Positions 27,941 through 36,567 of a stretch of DNA of 47,341 bases are shown here, one piece after another. Below the pieces are notes generated by a model. That model was not told where the DNA came from, made no database searches, and saw nothing but the letters and a program-made list of their open reading frames with translations. Position 1 is the first letter of the stretch; the number at the start of each line of letters is the position of its first letter. The position numbers and the translations under genes were made by a program. Origin of the DNA: a bacterium (lineage in GTDB: Bacteria; Patescibacteriota; Minisyncoccia; UBA6257; GWB1-50-10). The stretch spans positions 1-47,341 of the forward strand of contig JAKANQ010000004.1 in the NCBI GenBank assembly GCA_021812365.1, written 5' to 3'.

Positions 27941-28630
27941 ATGAAACACACATTCGGAAATGTAATCGTACTGGGACTTGGAGGTTCCATCATCTTTCAA
28001 AATGAGATAAACGTACCTCTCTTGAAGGAGTGGAAGGCGCTTGTCGACACATACGCAAAGACGCACAAGGTCATCATCGTGATGGGCGGCGGCAAGCTTG
28101 CGCGCTGGTATCAGGAGGCGGCACGTGCGGTTCGTCCTATCTCCACGAAAGAGGGCGATTGGCTCGGTATCTATGCCACGCGTGCGAATGCGAAGCTCAT
28201 TCAGACCGTGTTCGGAAAGATCGCCGACCCGGTTCTTTTTGACGCGCCCCTAAGGATAAAGAAACTTACGAGTCCTGTTACTGTCGCGTGTGGATGGGAG
28301 CCTGGATGGTCAACCGATTTCATCTGTATGTCGCTCGCAAAGCAGTTCGGCGCGAAGGAGGTCGTGATGGCGGGGAAGCCCGCGTTCGTATATGACAAGA
28401 ATCCGGATCAGTTTATCGACGCGAGACCGTTCAAGGAGATGAAGTGGTCCGAATATTGGAAGATAATTCCGCATAAATGGACTCCGGGCGCGAGCACCCC
28501 TGTGGACCCTGTGGCGGCGAAGTTCGGGAAAGCGAATAAGATAGCGGCTATCGTGGTGGATGGCAGAAATATGAGGAATATGGAGGCACTTTTACGCGGG
28601 GAGGAGTTTGATGGAACGCTGATTACGTAG
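27941..28630 (+). CDS. pyrH: Uridylate kinase (amino-acid kinase fold, archaeal-type sequence)
   Basis: VIVLGLGGSIIF, VIIVMGGGKLARWYQEAARA, TDFICMSLAKQFGAKEVVMAGKPAFVYDKNPDQF. Confidence 0.85.
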   Translation: MKHTFGNVIVLGLGGSIIFQNEINVPLLKEWKALVDTYAKTHKVIIVMGGGKLARWYQEAARAVRPISTKEGDWLGIYATRANAKLIQTVFGKIADPVLFDAPLRIKKLTSPVTVACGWEPGWSTDFICMSLAKQFGAKEVVMAGKPAFVYDKNPDQFIDARPFKEMKWSEYWKIIPHKWTPGASTPVDPVAAKFGKANKIAAIVVDGRNMRNMEALLRGEEFDGTLIT

Positions 28631-28664
28631 CGAAAGGTTTTGATATAATAAACGTATTATATAC

Positions 28665-29147
28665 ATGAAGCGCATGGCTAAAAAAACACTCATATTGTTG
28701 GTCATAAGTGCGTTTGGACTCGTCTCACGCGGCGTGGGGCTTGTGGCGCACGCACAGACCGTCGATGCTACCGCGGCGACCGTTCAAACCGATTTTGAGC
28801 GTGAGCTTCAGCAATTGACGCAGCAGATAGCGAGCGACCTTGAGGCACAAAAAGCGGCGAGCGAGATAGATAGTGAGGATACGAAGATCGCAGGCGATGA
28901 TTTCAGCGACAATGTGGTGATTGATGGAGAAAAATCGAGTGAGGAGATTCAGAAGGAGATAGATGATGAGGTGAACATCGAGAATCCGGAGAGCGGTGCG
29001 GATGCTCAAGTTGATGGCGGCGATAATGCCACCTCCACGCTTCAAGATGAGAACACGCCGTCATTTGATTCGAACGGTGATGTGCAAAGCAATGACGCAC
29101 AAAGTACGAGCACCGATGGCACAAGCGGCGGAGATTCCAACCAATAG
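28665..29147 (+). CDS. Hypothetical secreted acidic protein
   Basis: Signal peptide-like N-terminus; Asp/Glu/Ser-rich C-terminus. Confidence 0.6.
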   Translation: MKRMAKKTLILLVISAFGLVSRGVGLVAHAQTVDATAATVQTDFERELQQLTQQIASDLEAQKAASEIDSEDTKIAGDDFSDNVVIDGEKSSEEIQKEIDDEVNIENPESGADAQVDGGDNATSTLQDENTPSFDSNGDVQSNDAQSTSTDGTSGGDSNQ

Positions 29148-29155
29148 CATCCTCA

Positions 29156-29644
29156 ATGAAAAAATCTATTTTCATAATTACCGGAATAGTCATCATCGCC
29201 ATACTGGGAATCATCGCGTACTCGTTTTGGAGTTCCGCGCCGCAACAACAGTCTCTTCCGCAAGCCATCAATAACGAGGCCGCGACCACCACTGTTTCGG
29301 TAACCCCGCTTCCCACGGCCGCCATTGTCGGCGTGAAGCTCGGAACCGTATTGAATGGAGAGGGGCTCATTGATAATCCGACCACCACCTTTGACATGAA
29401 GGACAACATCTACGCCGTGCTCTCGTTGCAGGCGGCACTTGCAAAGACGCAACTTGCCTACATCAGAACCTTCGATGGAAAGTATGTTGATTCAAAAGTG
29501 TCTCATCCTACGCAGGACGGGATGGTCGACTTCCATTTCAGTTGGATATTGAATGCGGGCAAGACGCGCAAAGCGGGAAATTATTCGCTTTCATTCTTTG
29601 TGGATGGAAAGAAAGCGCAAACGGTTGATTATACGGTACGATAA
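29156..29644 (+). CDS. Hypothetical single-TM extracellular protein
   Basis: MKKSIFIITGIVIIAILGIIAYSFW followed by beta-rich domain. Confidence 0.65.
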   Translation: MKKSIFIITGIVIIAILGIIAYSFWSSAPQQQSLPQAINNEAATTTVSVTPLPTAAIVGVKLGTVLNGEGLIDNPTTTFDMKDNIYAVLSLQAALAKTQLAYIRTFDGKYVDSKVSHPTQDGMVDFHFSWILNAGKTRKAGNYSLSFFVDGKKAQTVDYTVR

Positions 29645-29715
29645 GATTCATTAGCTATCGAACGGTTGAAAAAGGGACGAAAGGTCGAGAGTACAAGAAA
29701 ATTAAACAACTATAT

Positions 29716-30276
29716 ATGAAACATTTAAAACTTATTTTGAGCGTTATAGCGATAGTCGGTATCGCGGCATTTTCTGTCGCGAAATACAATGTAGTATCGG
29801 CGGATGATAATCAGGGACAGGGCGAGGGAGAGGCGATAAGCGGTATCGCGTCACTTCATGGAGATTCACAGAGTTCAAGCGAAAGCGAGAACAAGAACGG
29901 TCTCGGACTCGGCGGCACTGAATTCGCAATCGGTTCGGGAGGCGAGACGACATTGAACGGCGGCTTGGTCTCATCCGTAACGGATCAGACGGTTGCGGTT
30001 ACTATTTTCGGATTGCCGATAAAGGCGGTCGTGTCTTCGAATACACAGGTCGTCGGCATGGGCACGAGCACACTCTCCTCGGTAAAGGCGGGAGATGTGG
30101 TCGATATCAAGGGAACGATCGATCCTTCTTCGGGAGTCATCAATGCGTCTACCTTCAGAGACAGGACATTCCAGACTCAGAATGTAGCGAACATCCAGGC
30201 CCAGATACAGCAGCTTTTGGCGCTTATCAGGCAGTTGCAGGCTCAGGTTCAGGGCGGACAGGGAGGAGGTAACTAG
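29716..30276 (+). CDS. Secreted DUF5666-like protein
   Basis: GLVSSVTDQTVAVTIFGLPIKAVVSSNTQVVG...VKAGDVVDIKGTIDPSSGVINASTFRDRT. Confidence 0.65.
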   Translation: MKHLKLILSVIAIVGIAAFSVAKYNVVSADDNQGQGEGEAISGIASLHGDSQSSSESENKNGLGLGGTEFAIGSGGETTLNGGLVSSVTDQTVAVTIFGLPIKAVVSSNTQVVGMGTSTLSSVKAGDVVDIKGTIDPSSGVINASTFRDRTFQTQNVANIQAQIQQLLALIRQLQAQVQGGQGGGN

Positions 30277-30289
30277 TAGTGGAAAGATA

Positions 30290-30316
30290 AAACCCCGAGC
30301 AATCGGGGTTTTATTG
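30290..30316 (+). terminator. Rho-independent terminator
   Basis: aaaccccgagcaatcggggtttta. Confidence 0.75.
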
Positions 30317-30323
30317 TTGTGTA

Positions 30324-30356
30324 AAAAAAGAGCGCCCGTTCAATGAACGAGCGCTT
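30324..30356 (-). terminator. Rho-independent terminator for the minus-strand gene 30365..30757
   Basis: Minus strand: agcgctcgttcattgaacgggcgct followed by ctttttttac. Confidence 0.65.
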
Positions 30357-30364
30357 GGTTTGTA

Positions 30365-30757
30365 TTATTGGCGGGAGTTTGTGATTCCCAGCTCTTCGTA
30401 TGTCTGCCCCACACAGTTCGCGCAATTACCCTTTGCGGGCGGTGCGTTCGGTTTGGCTGGCGCTGGGGCTTTCGCCATGGCGGGAGCCGGAGCGGGGAGC
30501 GGTGCCCGTGGCACAGGGGGAGGGGCTGCCCTTCTTGCGGGCGGCTCCCATCTGGGAGCGGCTCTCGACGGCGCGGGGTCGCGCCTTGTGCTCTTCGTGT
30601 CTTTGGTGGGCGGTTCCGCGGCCTTCTGAGAAGCGGCGCGCGGTTCGCTGCAGTGGCATTTGCACTTCACGCAGCACTCTCCAGGACGGAAGATGAGCCA
30701 GATGATGAAGATACCAAGAGCTGCCGTGAGCACGGTCACGATAATTCGGGTTTTCAT
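30365..30757 (-). CDS. Single-TM protein with juxtamembrane Cys cluster and Pro/Ala-rich linker
   Basis: MKTRIIVTVLTAALGIFIIWLIFRPGECCVKCKCHCSEP...KGNCANCVGQTYEELGITNSRQ; SD aaggagat upstream. Confidence 0.65.
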   Translation of the reverse strand: MKTRIIVTVLTAALGIFIIWLIFRPGECCVKCKCHCSEPRAASQKAAEPPTKDTKSTRRDPAPSRAAPRWEPPARRAAPPPVPRAPLPAPAPAMAKAPAPAKPNAPPAKGNCANCVGQTYEELGITNSRQ

Positions 30758-30855
30758 ACCCATCTCCTTTTCAAGGTGCTTTTTTAAAGTACCATAATTT
30801 TCCTAAGAGTCAAGATAGAAAAAACCGCTTCATTTGATTGAAGCGGCTGGAATTT

Positions 30856-31158
30856 TTACGGGCGATTGTGGTTTGCCATTTCTTCTACGGTGTAGATACC
30901 CGCGGCCCAGAGCACACCCTGAATGAATCCGAGCCATCGGAATACCTTGTCCATTCTGCCTTCTTGAATGAAGGTTTCCATTTGGTCCAGCATTCCGTGG
31001 CAGTGGGCGAGATGGTAGTGGAATTGATTGTTGAAATCAATGCCCGCTTGTCCGCGATTCGGAATCTTGTGGTGTGGAAACGGATAATTCGGAATGCGCA
31101 TATCTTCGAACTTCTTACGGTAGATGGTCAAAACCTCTCTTACCTTGTCTGGGGTCAT
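30856..31158 (-). CDS. Small hypothetical protein
   Basis: MTPDKVREVLTIYRKKFEDMRIPNYPFPHHKIPNRGQAGIDFNNQFHYHLAHCHGMLDQME; SD aaggaggat before ATG 31158. Confidence 0.7.
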   Translation of the reverse strand: MTPDKVREVLTIYRKKFEDMRIPNYPFPHHKIPNRGQAGIDFNNQFHYHLAHCHGMLDQMETFIQEGRMDKVFRWLGFIQGVLWAAGIYTVEEMANHNRP

Positions 31159-31242
31159 GAGATCCTCCTTGTGCGATGTGCTCTTTGCACCATAGCAAAA
31201 GAGAAGGGGGATGTAAATAATTCGTCTTTCTCCCGCACAAAG

Positions 31243-31329
31243 CGGAAGGGGCGAGATTCGAACTCGCGAGAGGATTTCTCCCCTACAGTCTTTCCAGGAC
31301 TGCGCCTTAGACCACTCGGCCACCCTTCC
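31243..31329 (-). tRNA. tRNA-Ser (anticodon GGA), CCA not encoded
   Basis: ggaagggtggccgagtggtctaaggcgcagtcctggaaagactg...gttcgaatctcgccccttccg; anticodon loop ctGGAaa; long variable arm. Confidence 0.95.
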
Positions 31330-31508
31330 GCTTTAAGCGGGATTGCGTTTTGTGACTTCGCTTCGCATCAGACAAAACGGGAACAGCACTTGCGCACGTA
31401 GACCACCATGCGACCCCTCCTTTTATGCCTTGTGATTGTACGATAATACGTGTTTTTTTTCAATTTTCAGATATAAAATTGGGCATTTCATCTTGTCTAG
31501 TTTTGTTT

Positions 31509-31514
31509 TATACT
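31509..31514 (+). promoter_or_regulatory. Putative -10 element (TATACT) upstream of the methylase operon
   Basis: gttttgttttatactaaaag about 30 bp before ATG 31544; -35 weak. Confidence 0.35.
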
Positions 31515-31543
31515 AAAAGAGAATTTTAGTTCTTGTTGAAGCG

Positions 31544-32707
31544 ATGGCAAATAAAAATCTCACAAACGCAAAACGGGCAAAGAACGACGAATTTTATACT
31601 CAGTACAGCGATATTCAAAAAGAGATTGAAGCGTATTTGGAATATAACCCCGACGTATTCCGCAGTAAGGCGGTATATTGCAATTGTGATGATCCATACG
31701 AAAGTAATTTCTTTCGCTATTTTGTGCTCAATTTTAATAAACTTGGATTGAAACAACTTATCACCACAAGCTACAAACCTTCACCTGTAGCAAACACTCA
31801 GTTGGCATTATTTGGTGATGACAAAACTCTTGCAAAATCAAAAGGGCGTCCCAAAGTAACCGCTAACAAATTTATTATCAACGAAGTACGCGACATAGAT
31901 GATGACGGCGAATTTAATTTGAAGGACGTTGCAAAGCAGTTAAAGACGAACAAAAACAACGAATGGTCGCCACTCGAAGGTGATGGTGATTTTCGTAGTA
32001 ATGAATGTGTAAATCTACTCAAGCAATCTGATGTTGTGGTAACAAATCCACCATTCAGTTTGTTCCGCGAATATGTTAAACAACTTTTTGATTACAATAA
32101 AAAGTTTGTAATTATTGGCAATATGAACGCGATTACTTATAAGGAAATCTTCTCTTTAATTAAAGAGAATAAAGTATGGCTTGGAGCTGGCAAAAACGAT
32201 GGAAGAAATGTTTGGTATCAGGTTCCAGATAGTTATGAAAATTTTCACAAAAAAGAGGATGGTAAGAAATACGCATTTGTTGCTGGAACGATTTGGTTTA
32301 CCAATCTTGATCATGGGCGCCGCCACCAACCGTTGCCGTTAATGACTAAAGCAGAGGTAATTAAATTTGGCACGAAAAAACCATTTGAAAAATATAACAA
32401 CTATAATGCAATTGAGGTGCCTTTAGTTAAATATATTCCAAACGACTATGCGGGTGTAATGGGTGTGCCAATTAGCTTCCTTAGTAAGTACTCTCCAGAA
32501 CAGTTTGAAATTGTAGGAATGTGTGAAAATGAAGACTTATATAAAATGAAAACAAAAGTATATACAACCGCAGAATGCAAACAAGCATATTTAAATAAGT
32601 TTGGTAAAAAGGGAACTTACGATTTGAATGCAAGTGGAGTAGTTATTAAGAGTGGTATATTAGAGAAAGTCTATCAAAGAATTCTTATAAAACATAAGAA
32701 AAAATAA
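31544..32707 (+). CDS. EcoRI-family adenine-specific DNA methyltransferase
   Basis: NAKRAKNDEFYTQYSDIQKEIEAYLEYNPDVFRSKAVYCNCDDPYESNFFRYFVLNF; catalytic-type motif VVVTNPPFSLFREYV. Confidence 0.9.
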   Translation: MANKNLTNAKRAKNDEFYTQYSDIQKEIEAYLEYNPDVFRSKAVYCNCDDPYESNFFRYFVLNFNKLGLKQLITTSYKPSPVANTQLALFGDDKTLAKSKGRPKVTANKFIINEVRDIDDDGEFNLKDVAKQLKTNKNNEWSPLEGDGDFRSNECVNLLKQSDVVVTNPPFSLFREYVKQLFDYNKKFVIIGNMNAITYKEIFSLIKENKVWLGAGKNDGRNVWYQVPDSYENFHKKEDGKKYAFVAGTIWFTNLDHGRRHQPLPLMTKAEVIKFGTKKPFEKYNNYNAIEVPLVKYIPNDYAGVMGVPISFLSKYSPEQFEIVGMCENEDLYKMKTKVYTTAECKQAYLNKFGKKGTYDLNASGVVIKSGILEKVYQRILIKHKKK

Positions 32708-32708
32708 T

Positions 32709-33311
32709 ATGAAAGGAATTATTTACGTAATGACAACAGCCGTATCTGGTTTGGTAAAGATAGGCAAGACCGGTATAAACAATTATCAGGAGAGAATGCG
32801 AAACCTTGAGGCAAATGGTTATTATAATGTTGCCGGCCTGAAAAGATTTTTTGCTATTGAACTTGAGGATTATGATGATAAGGAAAATCTACTGAAAGAT
32901 ATTTTTAATAAACATCAGGTTGGAGAAAGTGAACTATTTGCGCTGGATCAAGAATTGTTGCGACAGCTCCTACTCTCGTTTAAGGGGAGGGTTGTTTATC
33001 CTGAAAATATTGATCAAGAGAAAGAGTTTGACATAGTTTCAAACATTAGAAGAGAGAGTAGGCTATTTAGTTTTTATAAGAAGGGGCTCAAAAATGGAGA
33101 CATAATCGTTTTCAAGGACGATGAGGATATAACGGCCAAGGTTGCTGGTGAGCGCGAGGTAGAGTATGAGGGTCAGATTTGGAAATTATCGCCACTTACA
33201 TATAAGCTTTACGAACAGCGAGGTGAACTGAATGAGAGTGGGGCTTATGCGGGTGCGGACTATTTTAAATACAATGGTAAAAGGTTGAGAGATTTGCCCG
33301 ATGTGATTTAA
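32709..33311 (+). CDS. GIY-YIG (T5orf172-like) protein with C-terminal RAMA/DUF4357-like region
   Basis: GIIYVMTTAVSGLVKIGKTGINNYQERMRNLEANGYY; C-terminal GDIIVFKDDEDITAKVAGEREVEYEGQIWKLSPLTYKLYEQRG...GADYFKYNGKRLRDLP. Confidence 0.75.
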   Translation: MKGIIYVMTTAVSGLVKIGKTGINNYQERMRNLEANGYYNVAGLKRFFAIELEDYDDKENLLKDIFNKHQVGESELFALDQELLRQLLLSFKGRVVYPENIDQEKEFDIVSNIRRESRLFSFYKKGLKNGDIIVFKDDEDITAKVAGEREVEYEGQIWKLSPLTYKLYEQRGELNESGAYAGADYFKYNGKRLRDLPDVI

Positions 33312-33320
33312 AAAAATAAT

Positions 33321-34496
33321 ATGGAAATGAAAACATTTTTAAAAACCAACATCACCGTCAAAGATATTTGTGAAGGATTTGTCTATAACGAACTTGAAGG
33401 CAAGGGTTTGTTTGGTTTGTCTGGTAAGCTCACTATTCAGCCCGAGTATCAACGCAACTATATCTATGCATCCGATGGCGGAAAAAGAGAGGCTGCGGTT
33501 ATTGAGTCCCTGCTTAAGGGGTATCCCATTGGGTTGATCTATTTTAATAAGGTTTCTGAAAACAATTTGGAAGTTTTGGACGGACAGCAACGCATCACTA
33601 GCGTGGGACGTTTTGTGACTGATAAGTTTGCTATCAAAGATGAAAATGGTATGGAACAATACTTTGGTGGTATGGCAAAAGATAAGAAAGCAAAGATCTG
33701 GGAAACAAAGCTGCTTATTTATGAATGTGAAGGTACGGAAAGCCAGATAAAAGAGTGGTTTAAGACTATAAATATTGCCGGCGTTCCGCTCAATAATCAG
33801 GAACTACTTAATGCGGTGTATTCTGGTCCGTTTGTAACGCTTGGCAAAGAAGAGTTTAGTAATAGCCAAAACGCCAACATTCAAAAATGGAGTGCGTATG
33901 TGGCGGGTAGTGCTAATAGACAAGATTTTTTGGAACGTGCGCTTGATTGGGTAAGTAGGGGAAATATAGGAGACTACATGAGTGGTCATCGGTTTGATAA
34001 AAATATCACTGAGCTAAAAAAATATTTTAATGGTGTTATTGACTGGGTATCCAGTGTATTTACTGATGTGGAAAGCGAAATGCGTGGATTAGAGTGGGGA
34101 CGGCTGTATGAGACATATCATAAAAAATCATACAATCTGAAAAAAGTTTCGGAAGAAGTACAAAAACTGTATGGAGATCCATATGTCAAAAACCGCAAAG
34201 GCATTTTTGAATTCATATTAGGAGGCTCTACCGATACTAAATTACTTGATGTTAGGGTTTTTGATGATGCAACTAAAAAATCAGTATATAAGAAGCAAAC
34301 AACTAAAGCTGAAAAGAAAAAAATATCAAATTGTTCGCTTTGTGCTCTTGGACATGATGCCAACAAGAAAAAGATTTGGAAGTTAGATGAAATGGAAGCC
34401 GACCACGTGGCGGCATGGAGTAAGGGTGGTAAAACAACAATCAAAAATTGTGAGATGTTGTGTAAAACCCACAACCGAGCAAAAGGAAATAGATAA
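33321..34496 (+). CDS. DUF262 (GmrS/ParB-like) domain fused to C-terminal HNH nuclease
   Basis: [116 protein letters not shown]. Confidence 0.9.
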   Translation: MEMKTFLKTNITVKDICEGFVYNELEGKGLFGLSGKLTIQPEYQRNYIYASDGGKREAAVIESLLKGYPIGLIYFNKVSENNLEVLDGQQRITSVGRFVTDKFAIKDENGMEQYFGGMAKDKKAKIWETKLLIYECEGTESQIKEWFKTINIAGVPLNNQELLNAVYSGPFVTLGKEEFSNSQNANIQKWSAYVAGSANRQDFLERALDWVSRGNIGDYMSGHRFDKNITELKKYFNGVIDWVSSVFTDVESEMRGLEWGRLYETYHKKSYNLKKVSEEVQKLYGDPYVKNRKGIFEFILGGSTDTKLLDVRVFDDATKKSVYKKQTTKAEKKKISNCSLCALGHDANKKKIWKLDEMEADHVAAWSKGGKTTIKNCEMLCKTHNRAKGNR

Positions 34497-34555
34497 TAAA
34501 ATAGTCAGATGTTGTGCAAGCAAGACAGTCGAATGAAGTTTAGAAAGTAACAGTT

Positions 34556-35053
34556 ATGACCCCCTCTACTTCAATTGCATATATTGATGGTGCAAATCTC
34601 CATAAAGGGGTCGATTCGTTGGCGTGGAGGCTGGATTATAAAAAATTTCGATCGTGGATTCGACAAAAATTTGGCATTACTGAGGCGAGCCTATTTATTG
34701 GTATGATGTCAAAACATGCGAATCTTTACACGTTTCTACAATCTGCCGGTTACACCTTAGTTTTCAAAGAAGTTGTTTTTGATGGGGACGGAAAAGCGAA
34801 GGGTAATTGCGATGCTGACCTTGTGCTTCAGGCAACGAAAGATTATTACAATAAGAAGCCCGTATCTGTTGTTTTGGTATCTAGTGATGGCGACTATGCT
34901 TCACTTGTAAAGTTTTGGGTGGAGAGTGGTGTGCGGTGTACTATTGTTTCTCCCGCGCCAGTTGAAAAATGTTCGGTTCTGCTCAAGCGTACCGAGGCGC
35001 CAATCGTTTACTTGAATGATGTGAGACATAAGCTTGAGTACCATCAGAAATAA
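34556..35053 (+). CDS. NYN/LabA-like (DUF88, PIN-fold) putative ribonuclease
   Basis: SIAYIDGANLHKGVDSLAWRLDYKKFRSWI...GNCDADLVLQATKDYYNKKPVSVVLVSSDGDYASLVKFWVESG. Confidence 0.88.
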   Translation: MTPSTSIAYIDGANLHKGVDSLAWRLDYKKFRSWIRQKFGITEASLFIGMMSKHANLYTFLQSAGYTLVFKEVVFDGDGKAKGNCDADLVLQATKDYYNKKPVSVVLVSSDGDYASLVKFWVESGVRCTIVSPAPVEKCSVLLKRTEAPIVYLNDVRHKLEYHQK

Positions 35054-35056
35054 AAA

Positions 35057-35094
35057 AGCCCCCGGCACGGACGTATCCGTGCAAGGGTCTTTTT
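35057..35094 (+). terminator. Rho-independent terminator
   Basis: agcccccggcacggacgtatccgtgcaagggtcttttt. Confidence 0.7.
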
Positions 35095-35182
35095 CGTGGT
35101 GATGTCCTTATTATATCACACCTGTATTAAAGTCAATGGTTTTGTGGCCGGTCCAATGAGTGTGCCTTTTTAACGAAAATTA

Positions 35183-35485
35183 ATGACTTTTCAAGATAAA
35201 ATCTATAAAATAGCAGCCAAAATACCAAAAGGAAAGGTGGCGACGTATGGGCAGCTTGCGAAGATGGCGGGGAGTTCGGGGGCGGCACGAGCGGTTGGAA
35301 TGTGTATGAAGCACAATCCCGACATGAAAGTGGTGCCATGCCACAGGGTGGTCGCCTCTGATGGGAAGCTTACGGGTTATGCATTCGGCAACGGCATTTC
35401 CACAAAAAAGAAGATGCTCTTGAAGGAAGGCGTGGTATTCAAAGGTGAGCGTGTGAATCTTTCCCGCTCACAATGGAAAGGGTAG
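35183..35485 (+). CDS. O6-alkylguanine-DNA alkyltransferase (DNA-binding/catalytic domain only)
   Basis: KIYKIAAKIPKGKVATYGQLAKMAGSSGAARAVGMCMKHNPDMKVVPCHRVVASDGKLTGYAFG (PCHR motif). Confidence 0.92.
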   Translation: MTFQDKIYKIAAKIPKGKVATYGQLAKMAGSSGAARAVGMCMKHNPDMKVVPCHRVVASDGKLTGYAFGNGISTKKKMLLKEGVVFKGERVNLSRSQWKG

Positions 35486-35517
35486 GAGTGGTTTGATTGG
35501 GGTGGTACAATTAAACT

Positions 35518-35916
35518 ATGAATGAAACGAGTACGTGGTATTCGTCGATAATAAAGCCTTCCTGGGCGCCCCCAAGCTGGCTCTTTGGCCCTGTGTGGTC
35601 TGTGCTCTATACCATCATCGCGGTCTCGTTCGGCGCGGTGTTCTACAAGGTATTTACAAAGCAGCTTCCATTTGCGATAGCCTTGCCCTTCATATTGAAT
35701 CTCGTATTCAACTTTGCATTCTCTCCGATACAGTTCGGACTTAAAAATAATATGCTCGCGGCAATCGATATTTTGCTCGTGCTCGCCACACTTATCTGGT
35801 CGCTTTATACGATCTATCCGCACATGAGGTGGGTGGCACTCGTGAATATTCCGTATCTCTTGTGGGTCTCATTCGCAACCGTACTTCAAATCACCATAAC
35901 CATTTTGAATAAATAA
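35518..35916 (+). CDS. tspO: TspO/MBR family protein
   Basis: WYSSIIKPSWAPPSWLFGPVWSVLYTIIAVSFG...VFNFAFSPIQFGLKN. Confidence 0.92.
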   Translation: MNETSTWYSSIIKPSWAPPSWLFGPVWSVLYTIIAVSFGAVFYKVFTKQLPFAIALPFILNLVFNFAFSPIQFGLKNNMLAAIDILLVLATLIWSLYTIYPHMRWVALVNIPYLLWVSFATVLQITITILNK

Positions 35917-35920
35917 CATC

Positions 35921-36523
35921 ATGAACCTATTACACAATAAAAAGACCGCAATCATCGTGCTTCTTGTCTTGGCGTTCGCCGCGGGTATCTATTTTGAATT
36001 CTTCCGCTCCTCAAAGAACAATTCTGCGCTATGCGCGCCTGATGCGACATTTTGTTCCAACCAATCAGCGAACGGCCTTACTGATTCAAAAGGAAATCCG
36101 TGGAGTACGTTTGTCGATGTTGCTCAAGGGTTTGAATTCAGCTATCCGCCGAAGTTGGAGAAGAAGTATATAAGCACGGCGGTCTGGCCGCCGAAGATGG
36201 TGGCGGAAACGGGAACATTTGAGTGCGCAGTGAGTAAGTCTGAAAACGGACGTCCCGAGACCACAAGCACGCGCGTCATCGGAACGCGCAGCTATTGCGT
36301 GAGTGTGGTGGGTGAAGGTGCTGCAGGTTCGGTATACGACGACTATACCTACACCACGCAAAAGAATGGGAAGATACTCTCGGTGAATTTTTCGCTTCGC
36401 TTCCCGCAATGTCTCAATTATGATGAGCCGAATCAGACGGCGTGCATTGATGAGCAACGTTCATTTAATGTCGACAATCTTGCGAACCGCATGATAGAGA
36501 GTGTTATCTTCCGCGCAGAATAA
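35921..36523 (+). CDS. Hypothetical membrane-anchored extracellular protein
   Basis: N-terminal TM, Cys-containing extracellular domain. Confidence 0.65.
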   Translation: MNLLHNKKTAIIVLLVLAFAAGIYFEFFRSSKNNSALCAPDATFCSNQSANGLTDSKGNPWSTFVDVAQGFEFSYPPKLEKKYISTAVWPPKMVAETGTFECAVSKSENGRPETTSTRVIGTRSYCVSVVGEGAAGSVYDDYTYTTQKNGKILSVNFSLRFPQCLNYDEPNQTACIDEQRSFNVDNLANRMIESVIFRAE

Positions 36524-36567
36524 TATTATTCGAACATTGGTTTGGTATACTAAAATCAACAACTACT

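Noticed and set aside
30360-30787. Plus-strand ORFs opposite the Pro/Ala-rich protein
   Set aside because: GC-rich overlapping frames with odd composition (Cys/Arg/Gly-rich); the minus-strand gene has TM, SD and terminator support.
30856-31323. Full 155-aa minus ORF including MAEWSKAQSWKDCRG
   Set aside because: The N-terminal part is translated through the tRNA-Ser gene; true start is ATG at 31158 with a strong SD.
31243-31329. tRNA-Ser as attachment site of an integrated element
   Set aside because: No integrase or recombinase and no tRNA 3'-end duplication seen on either side of the 31.5-35.1 kb cluster; the cluster lies on the 5' side of the tRNA.
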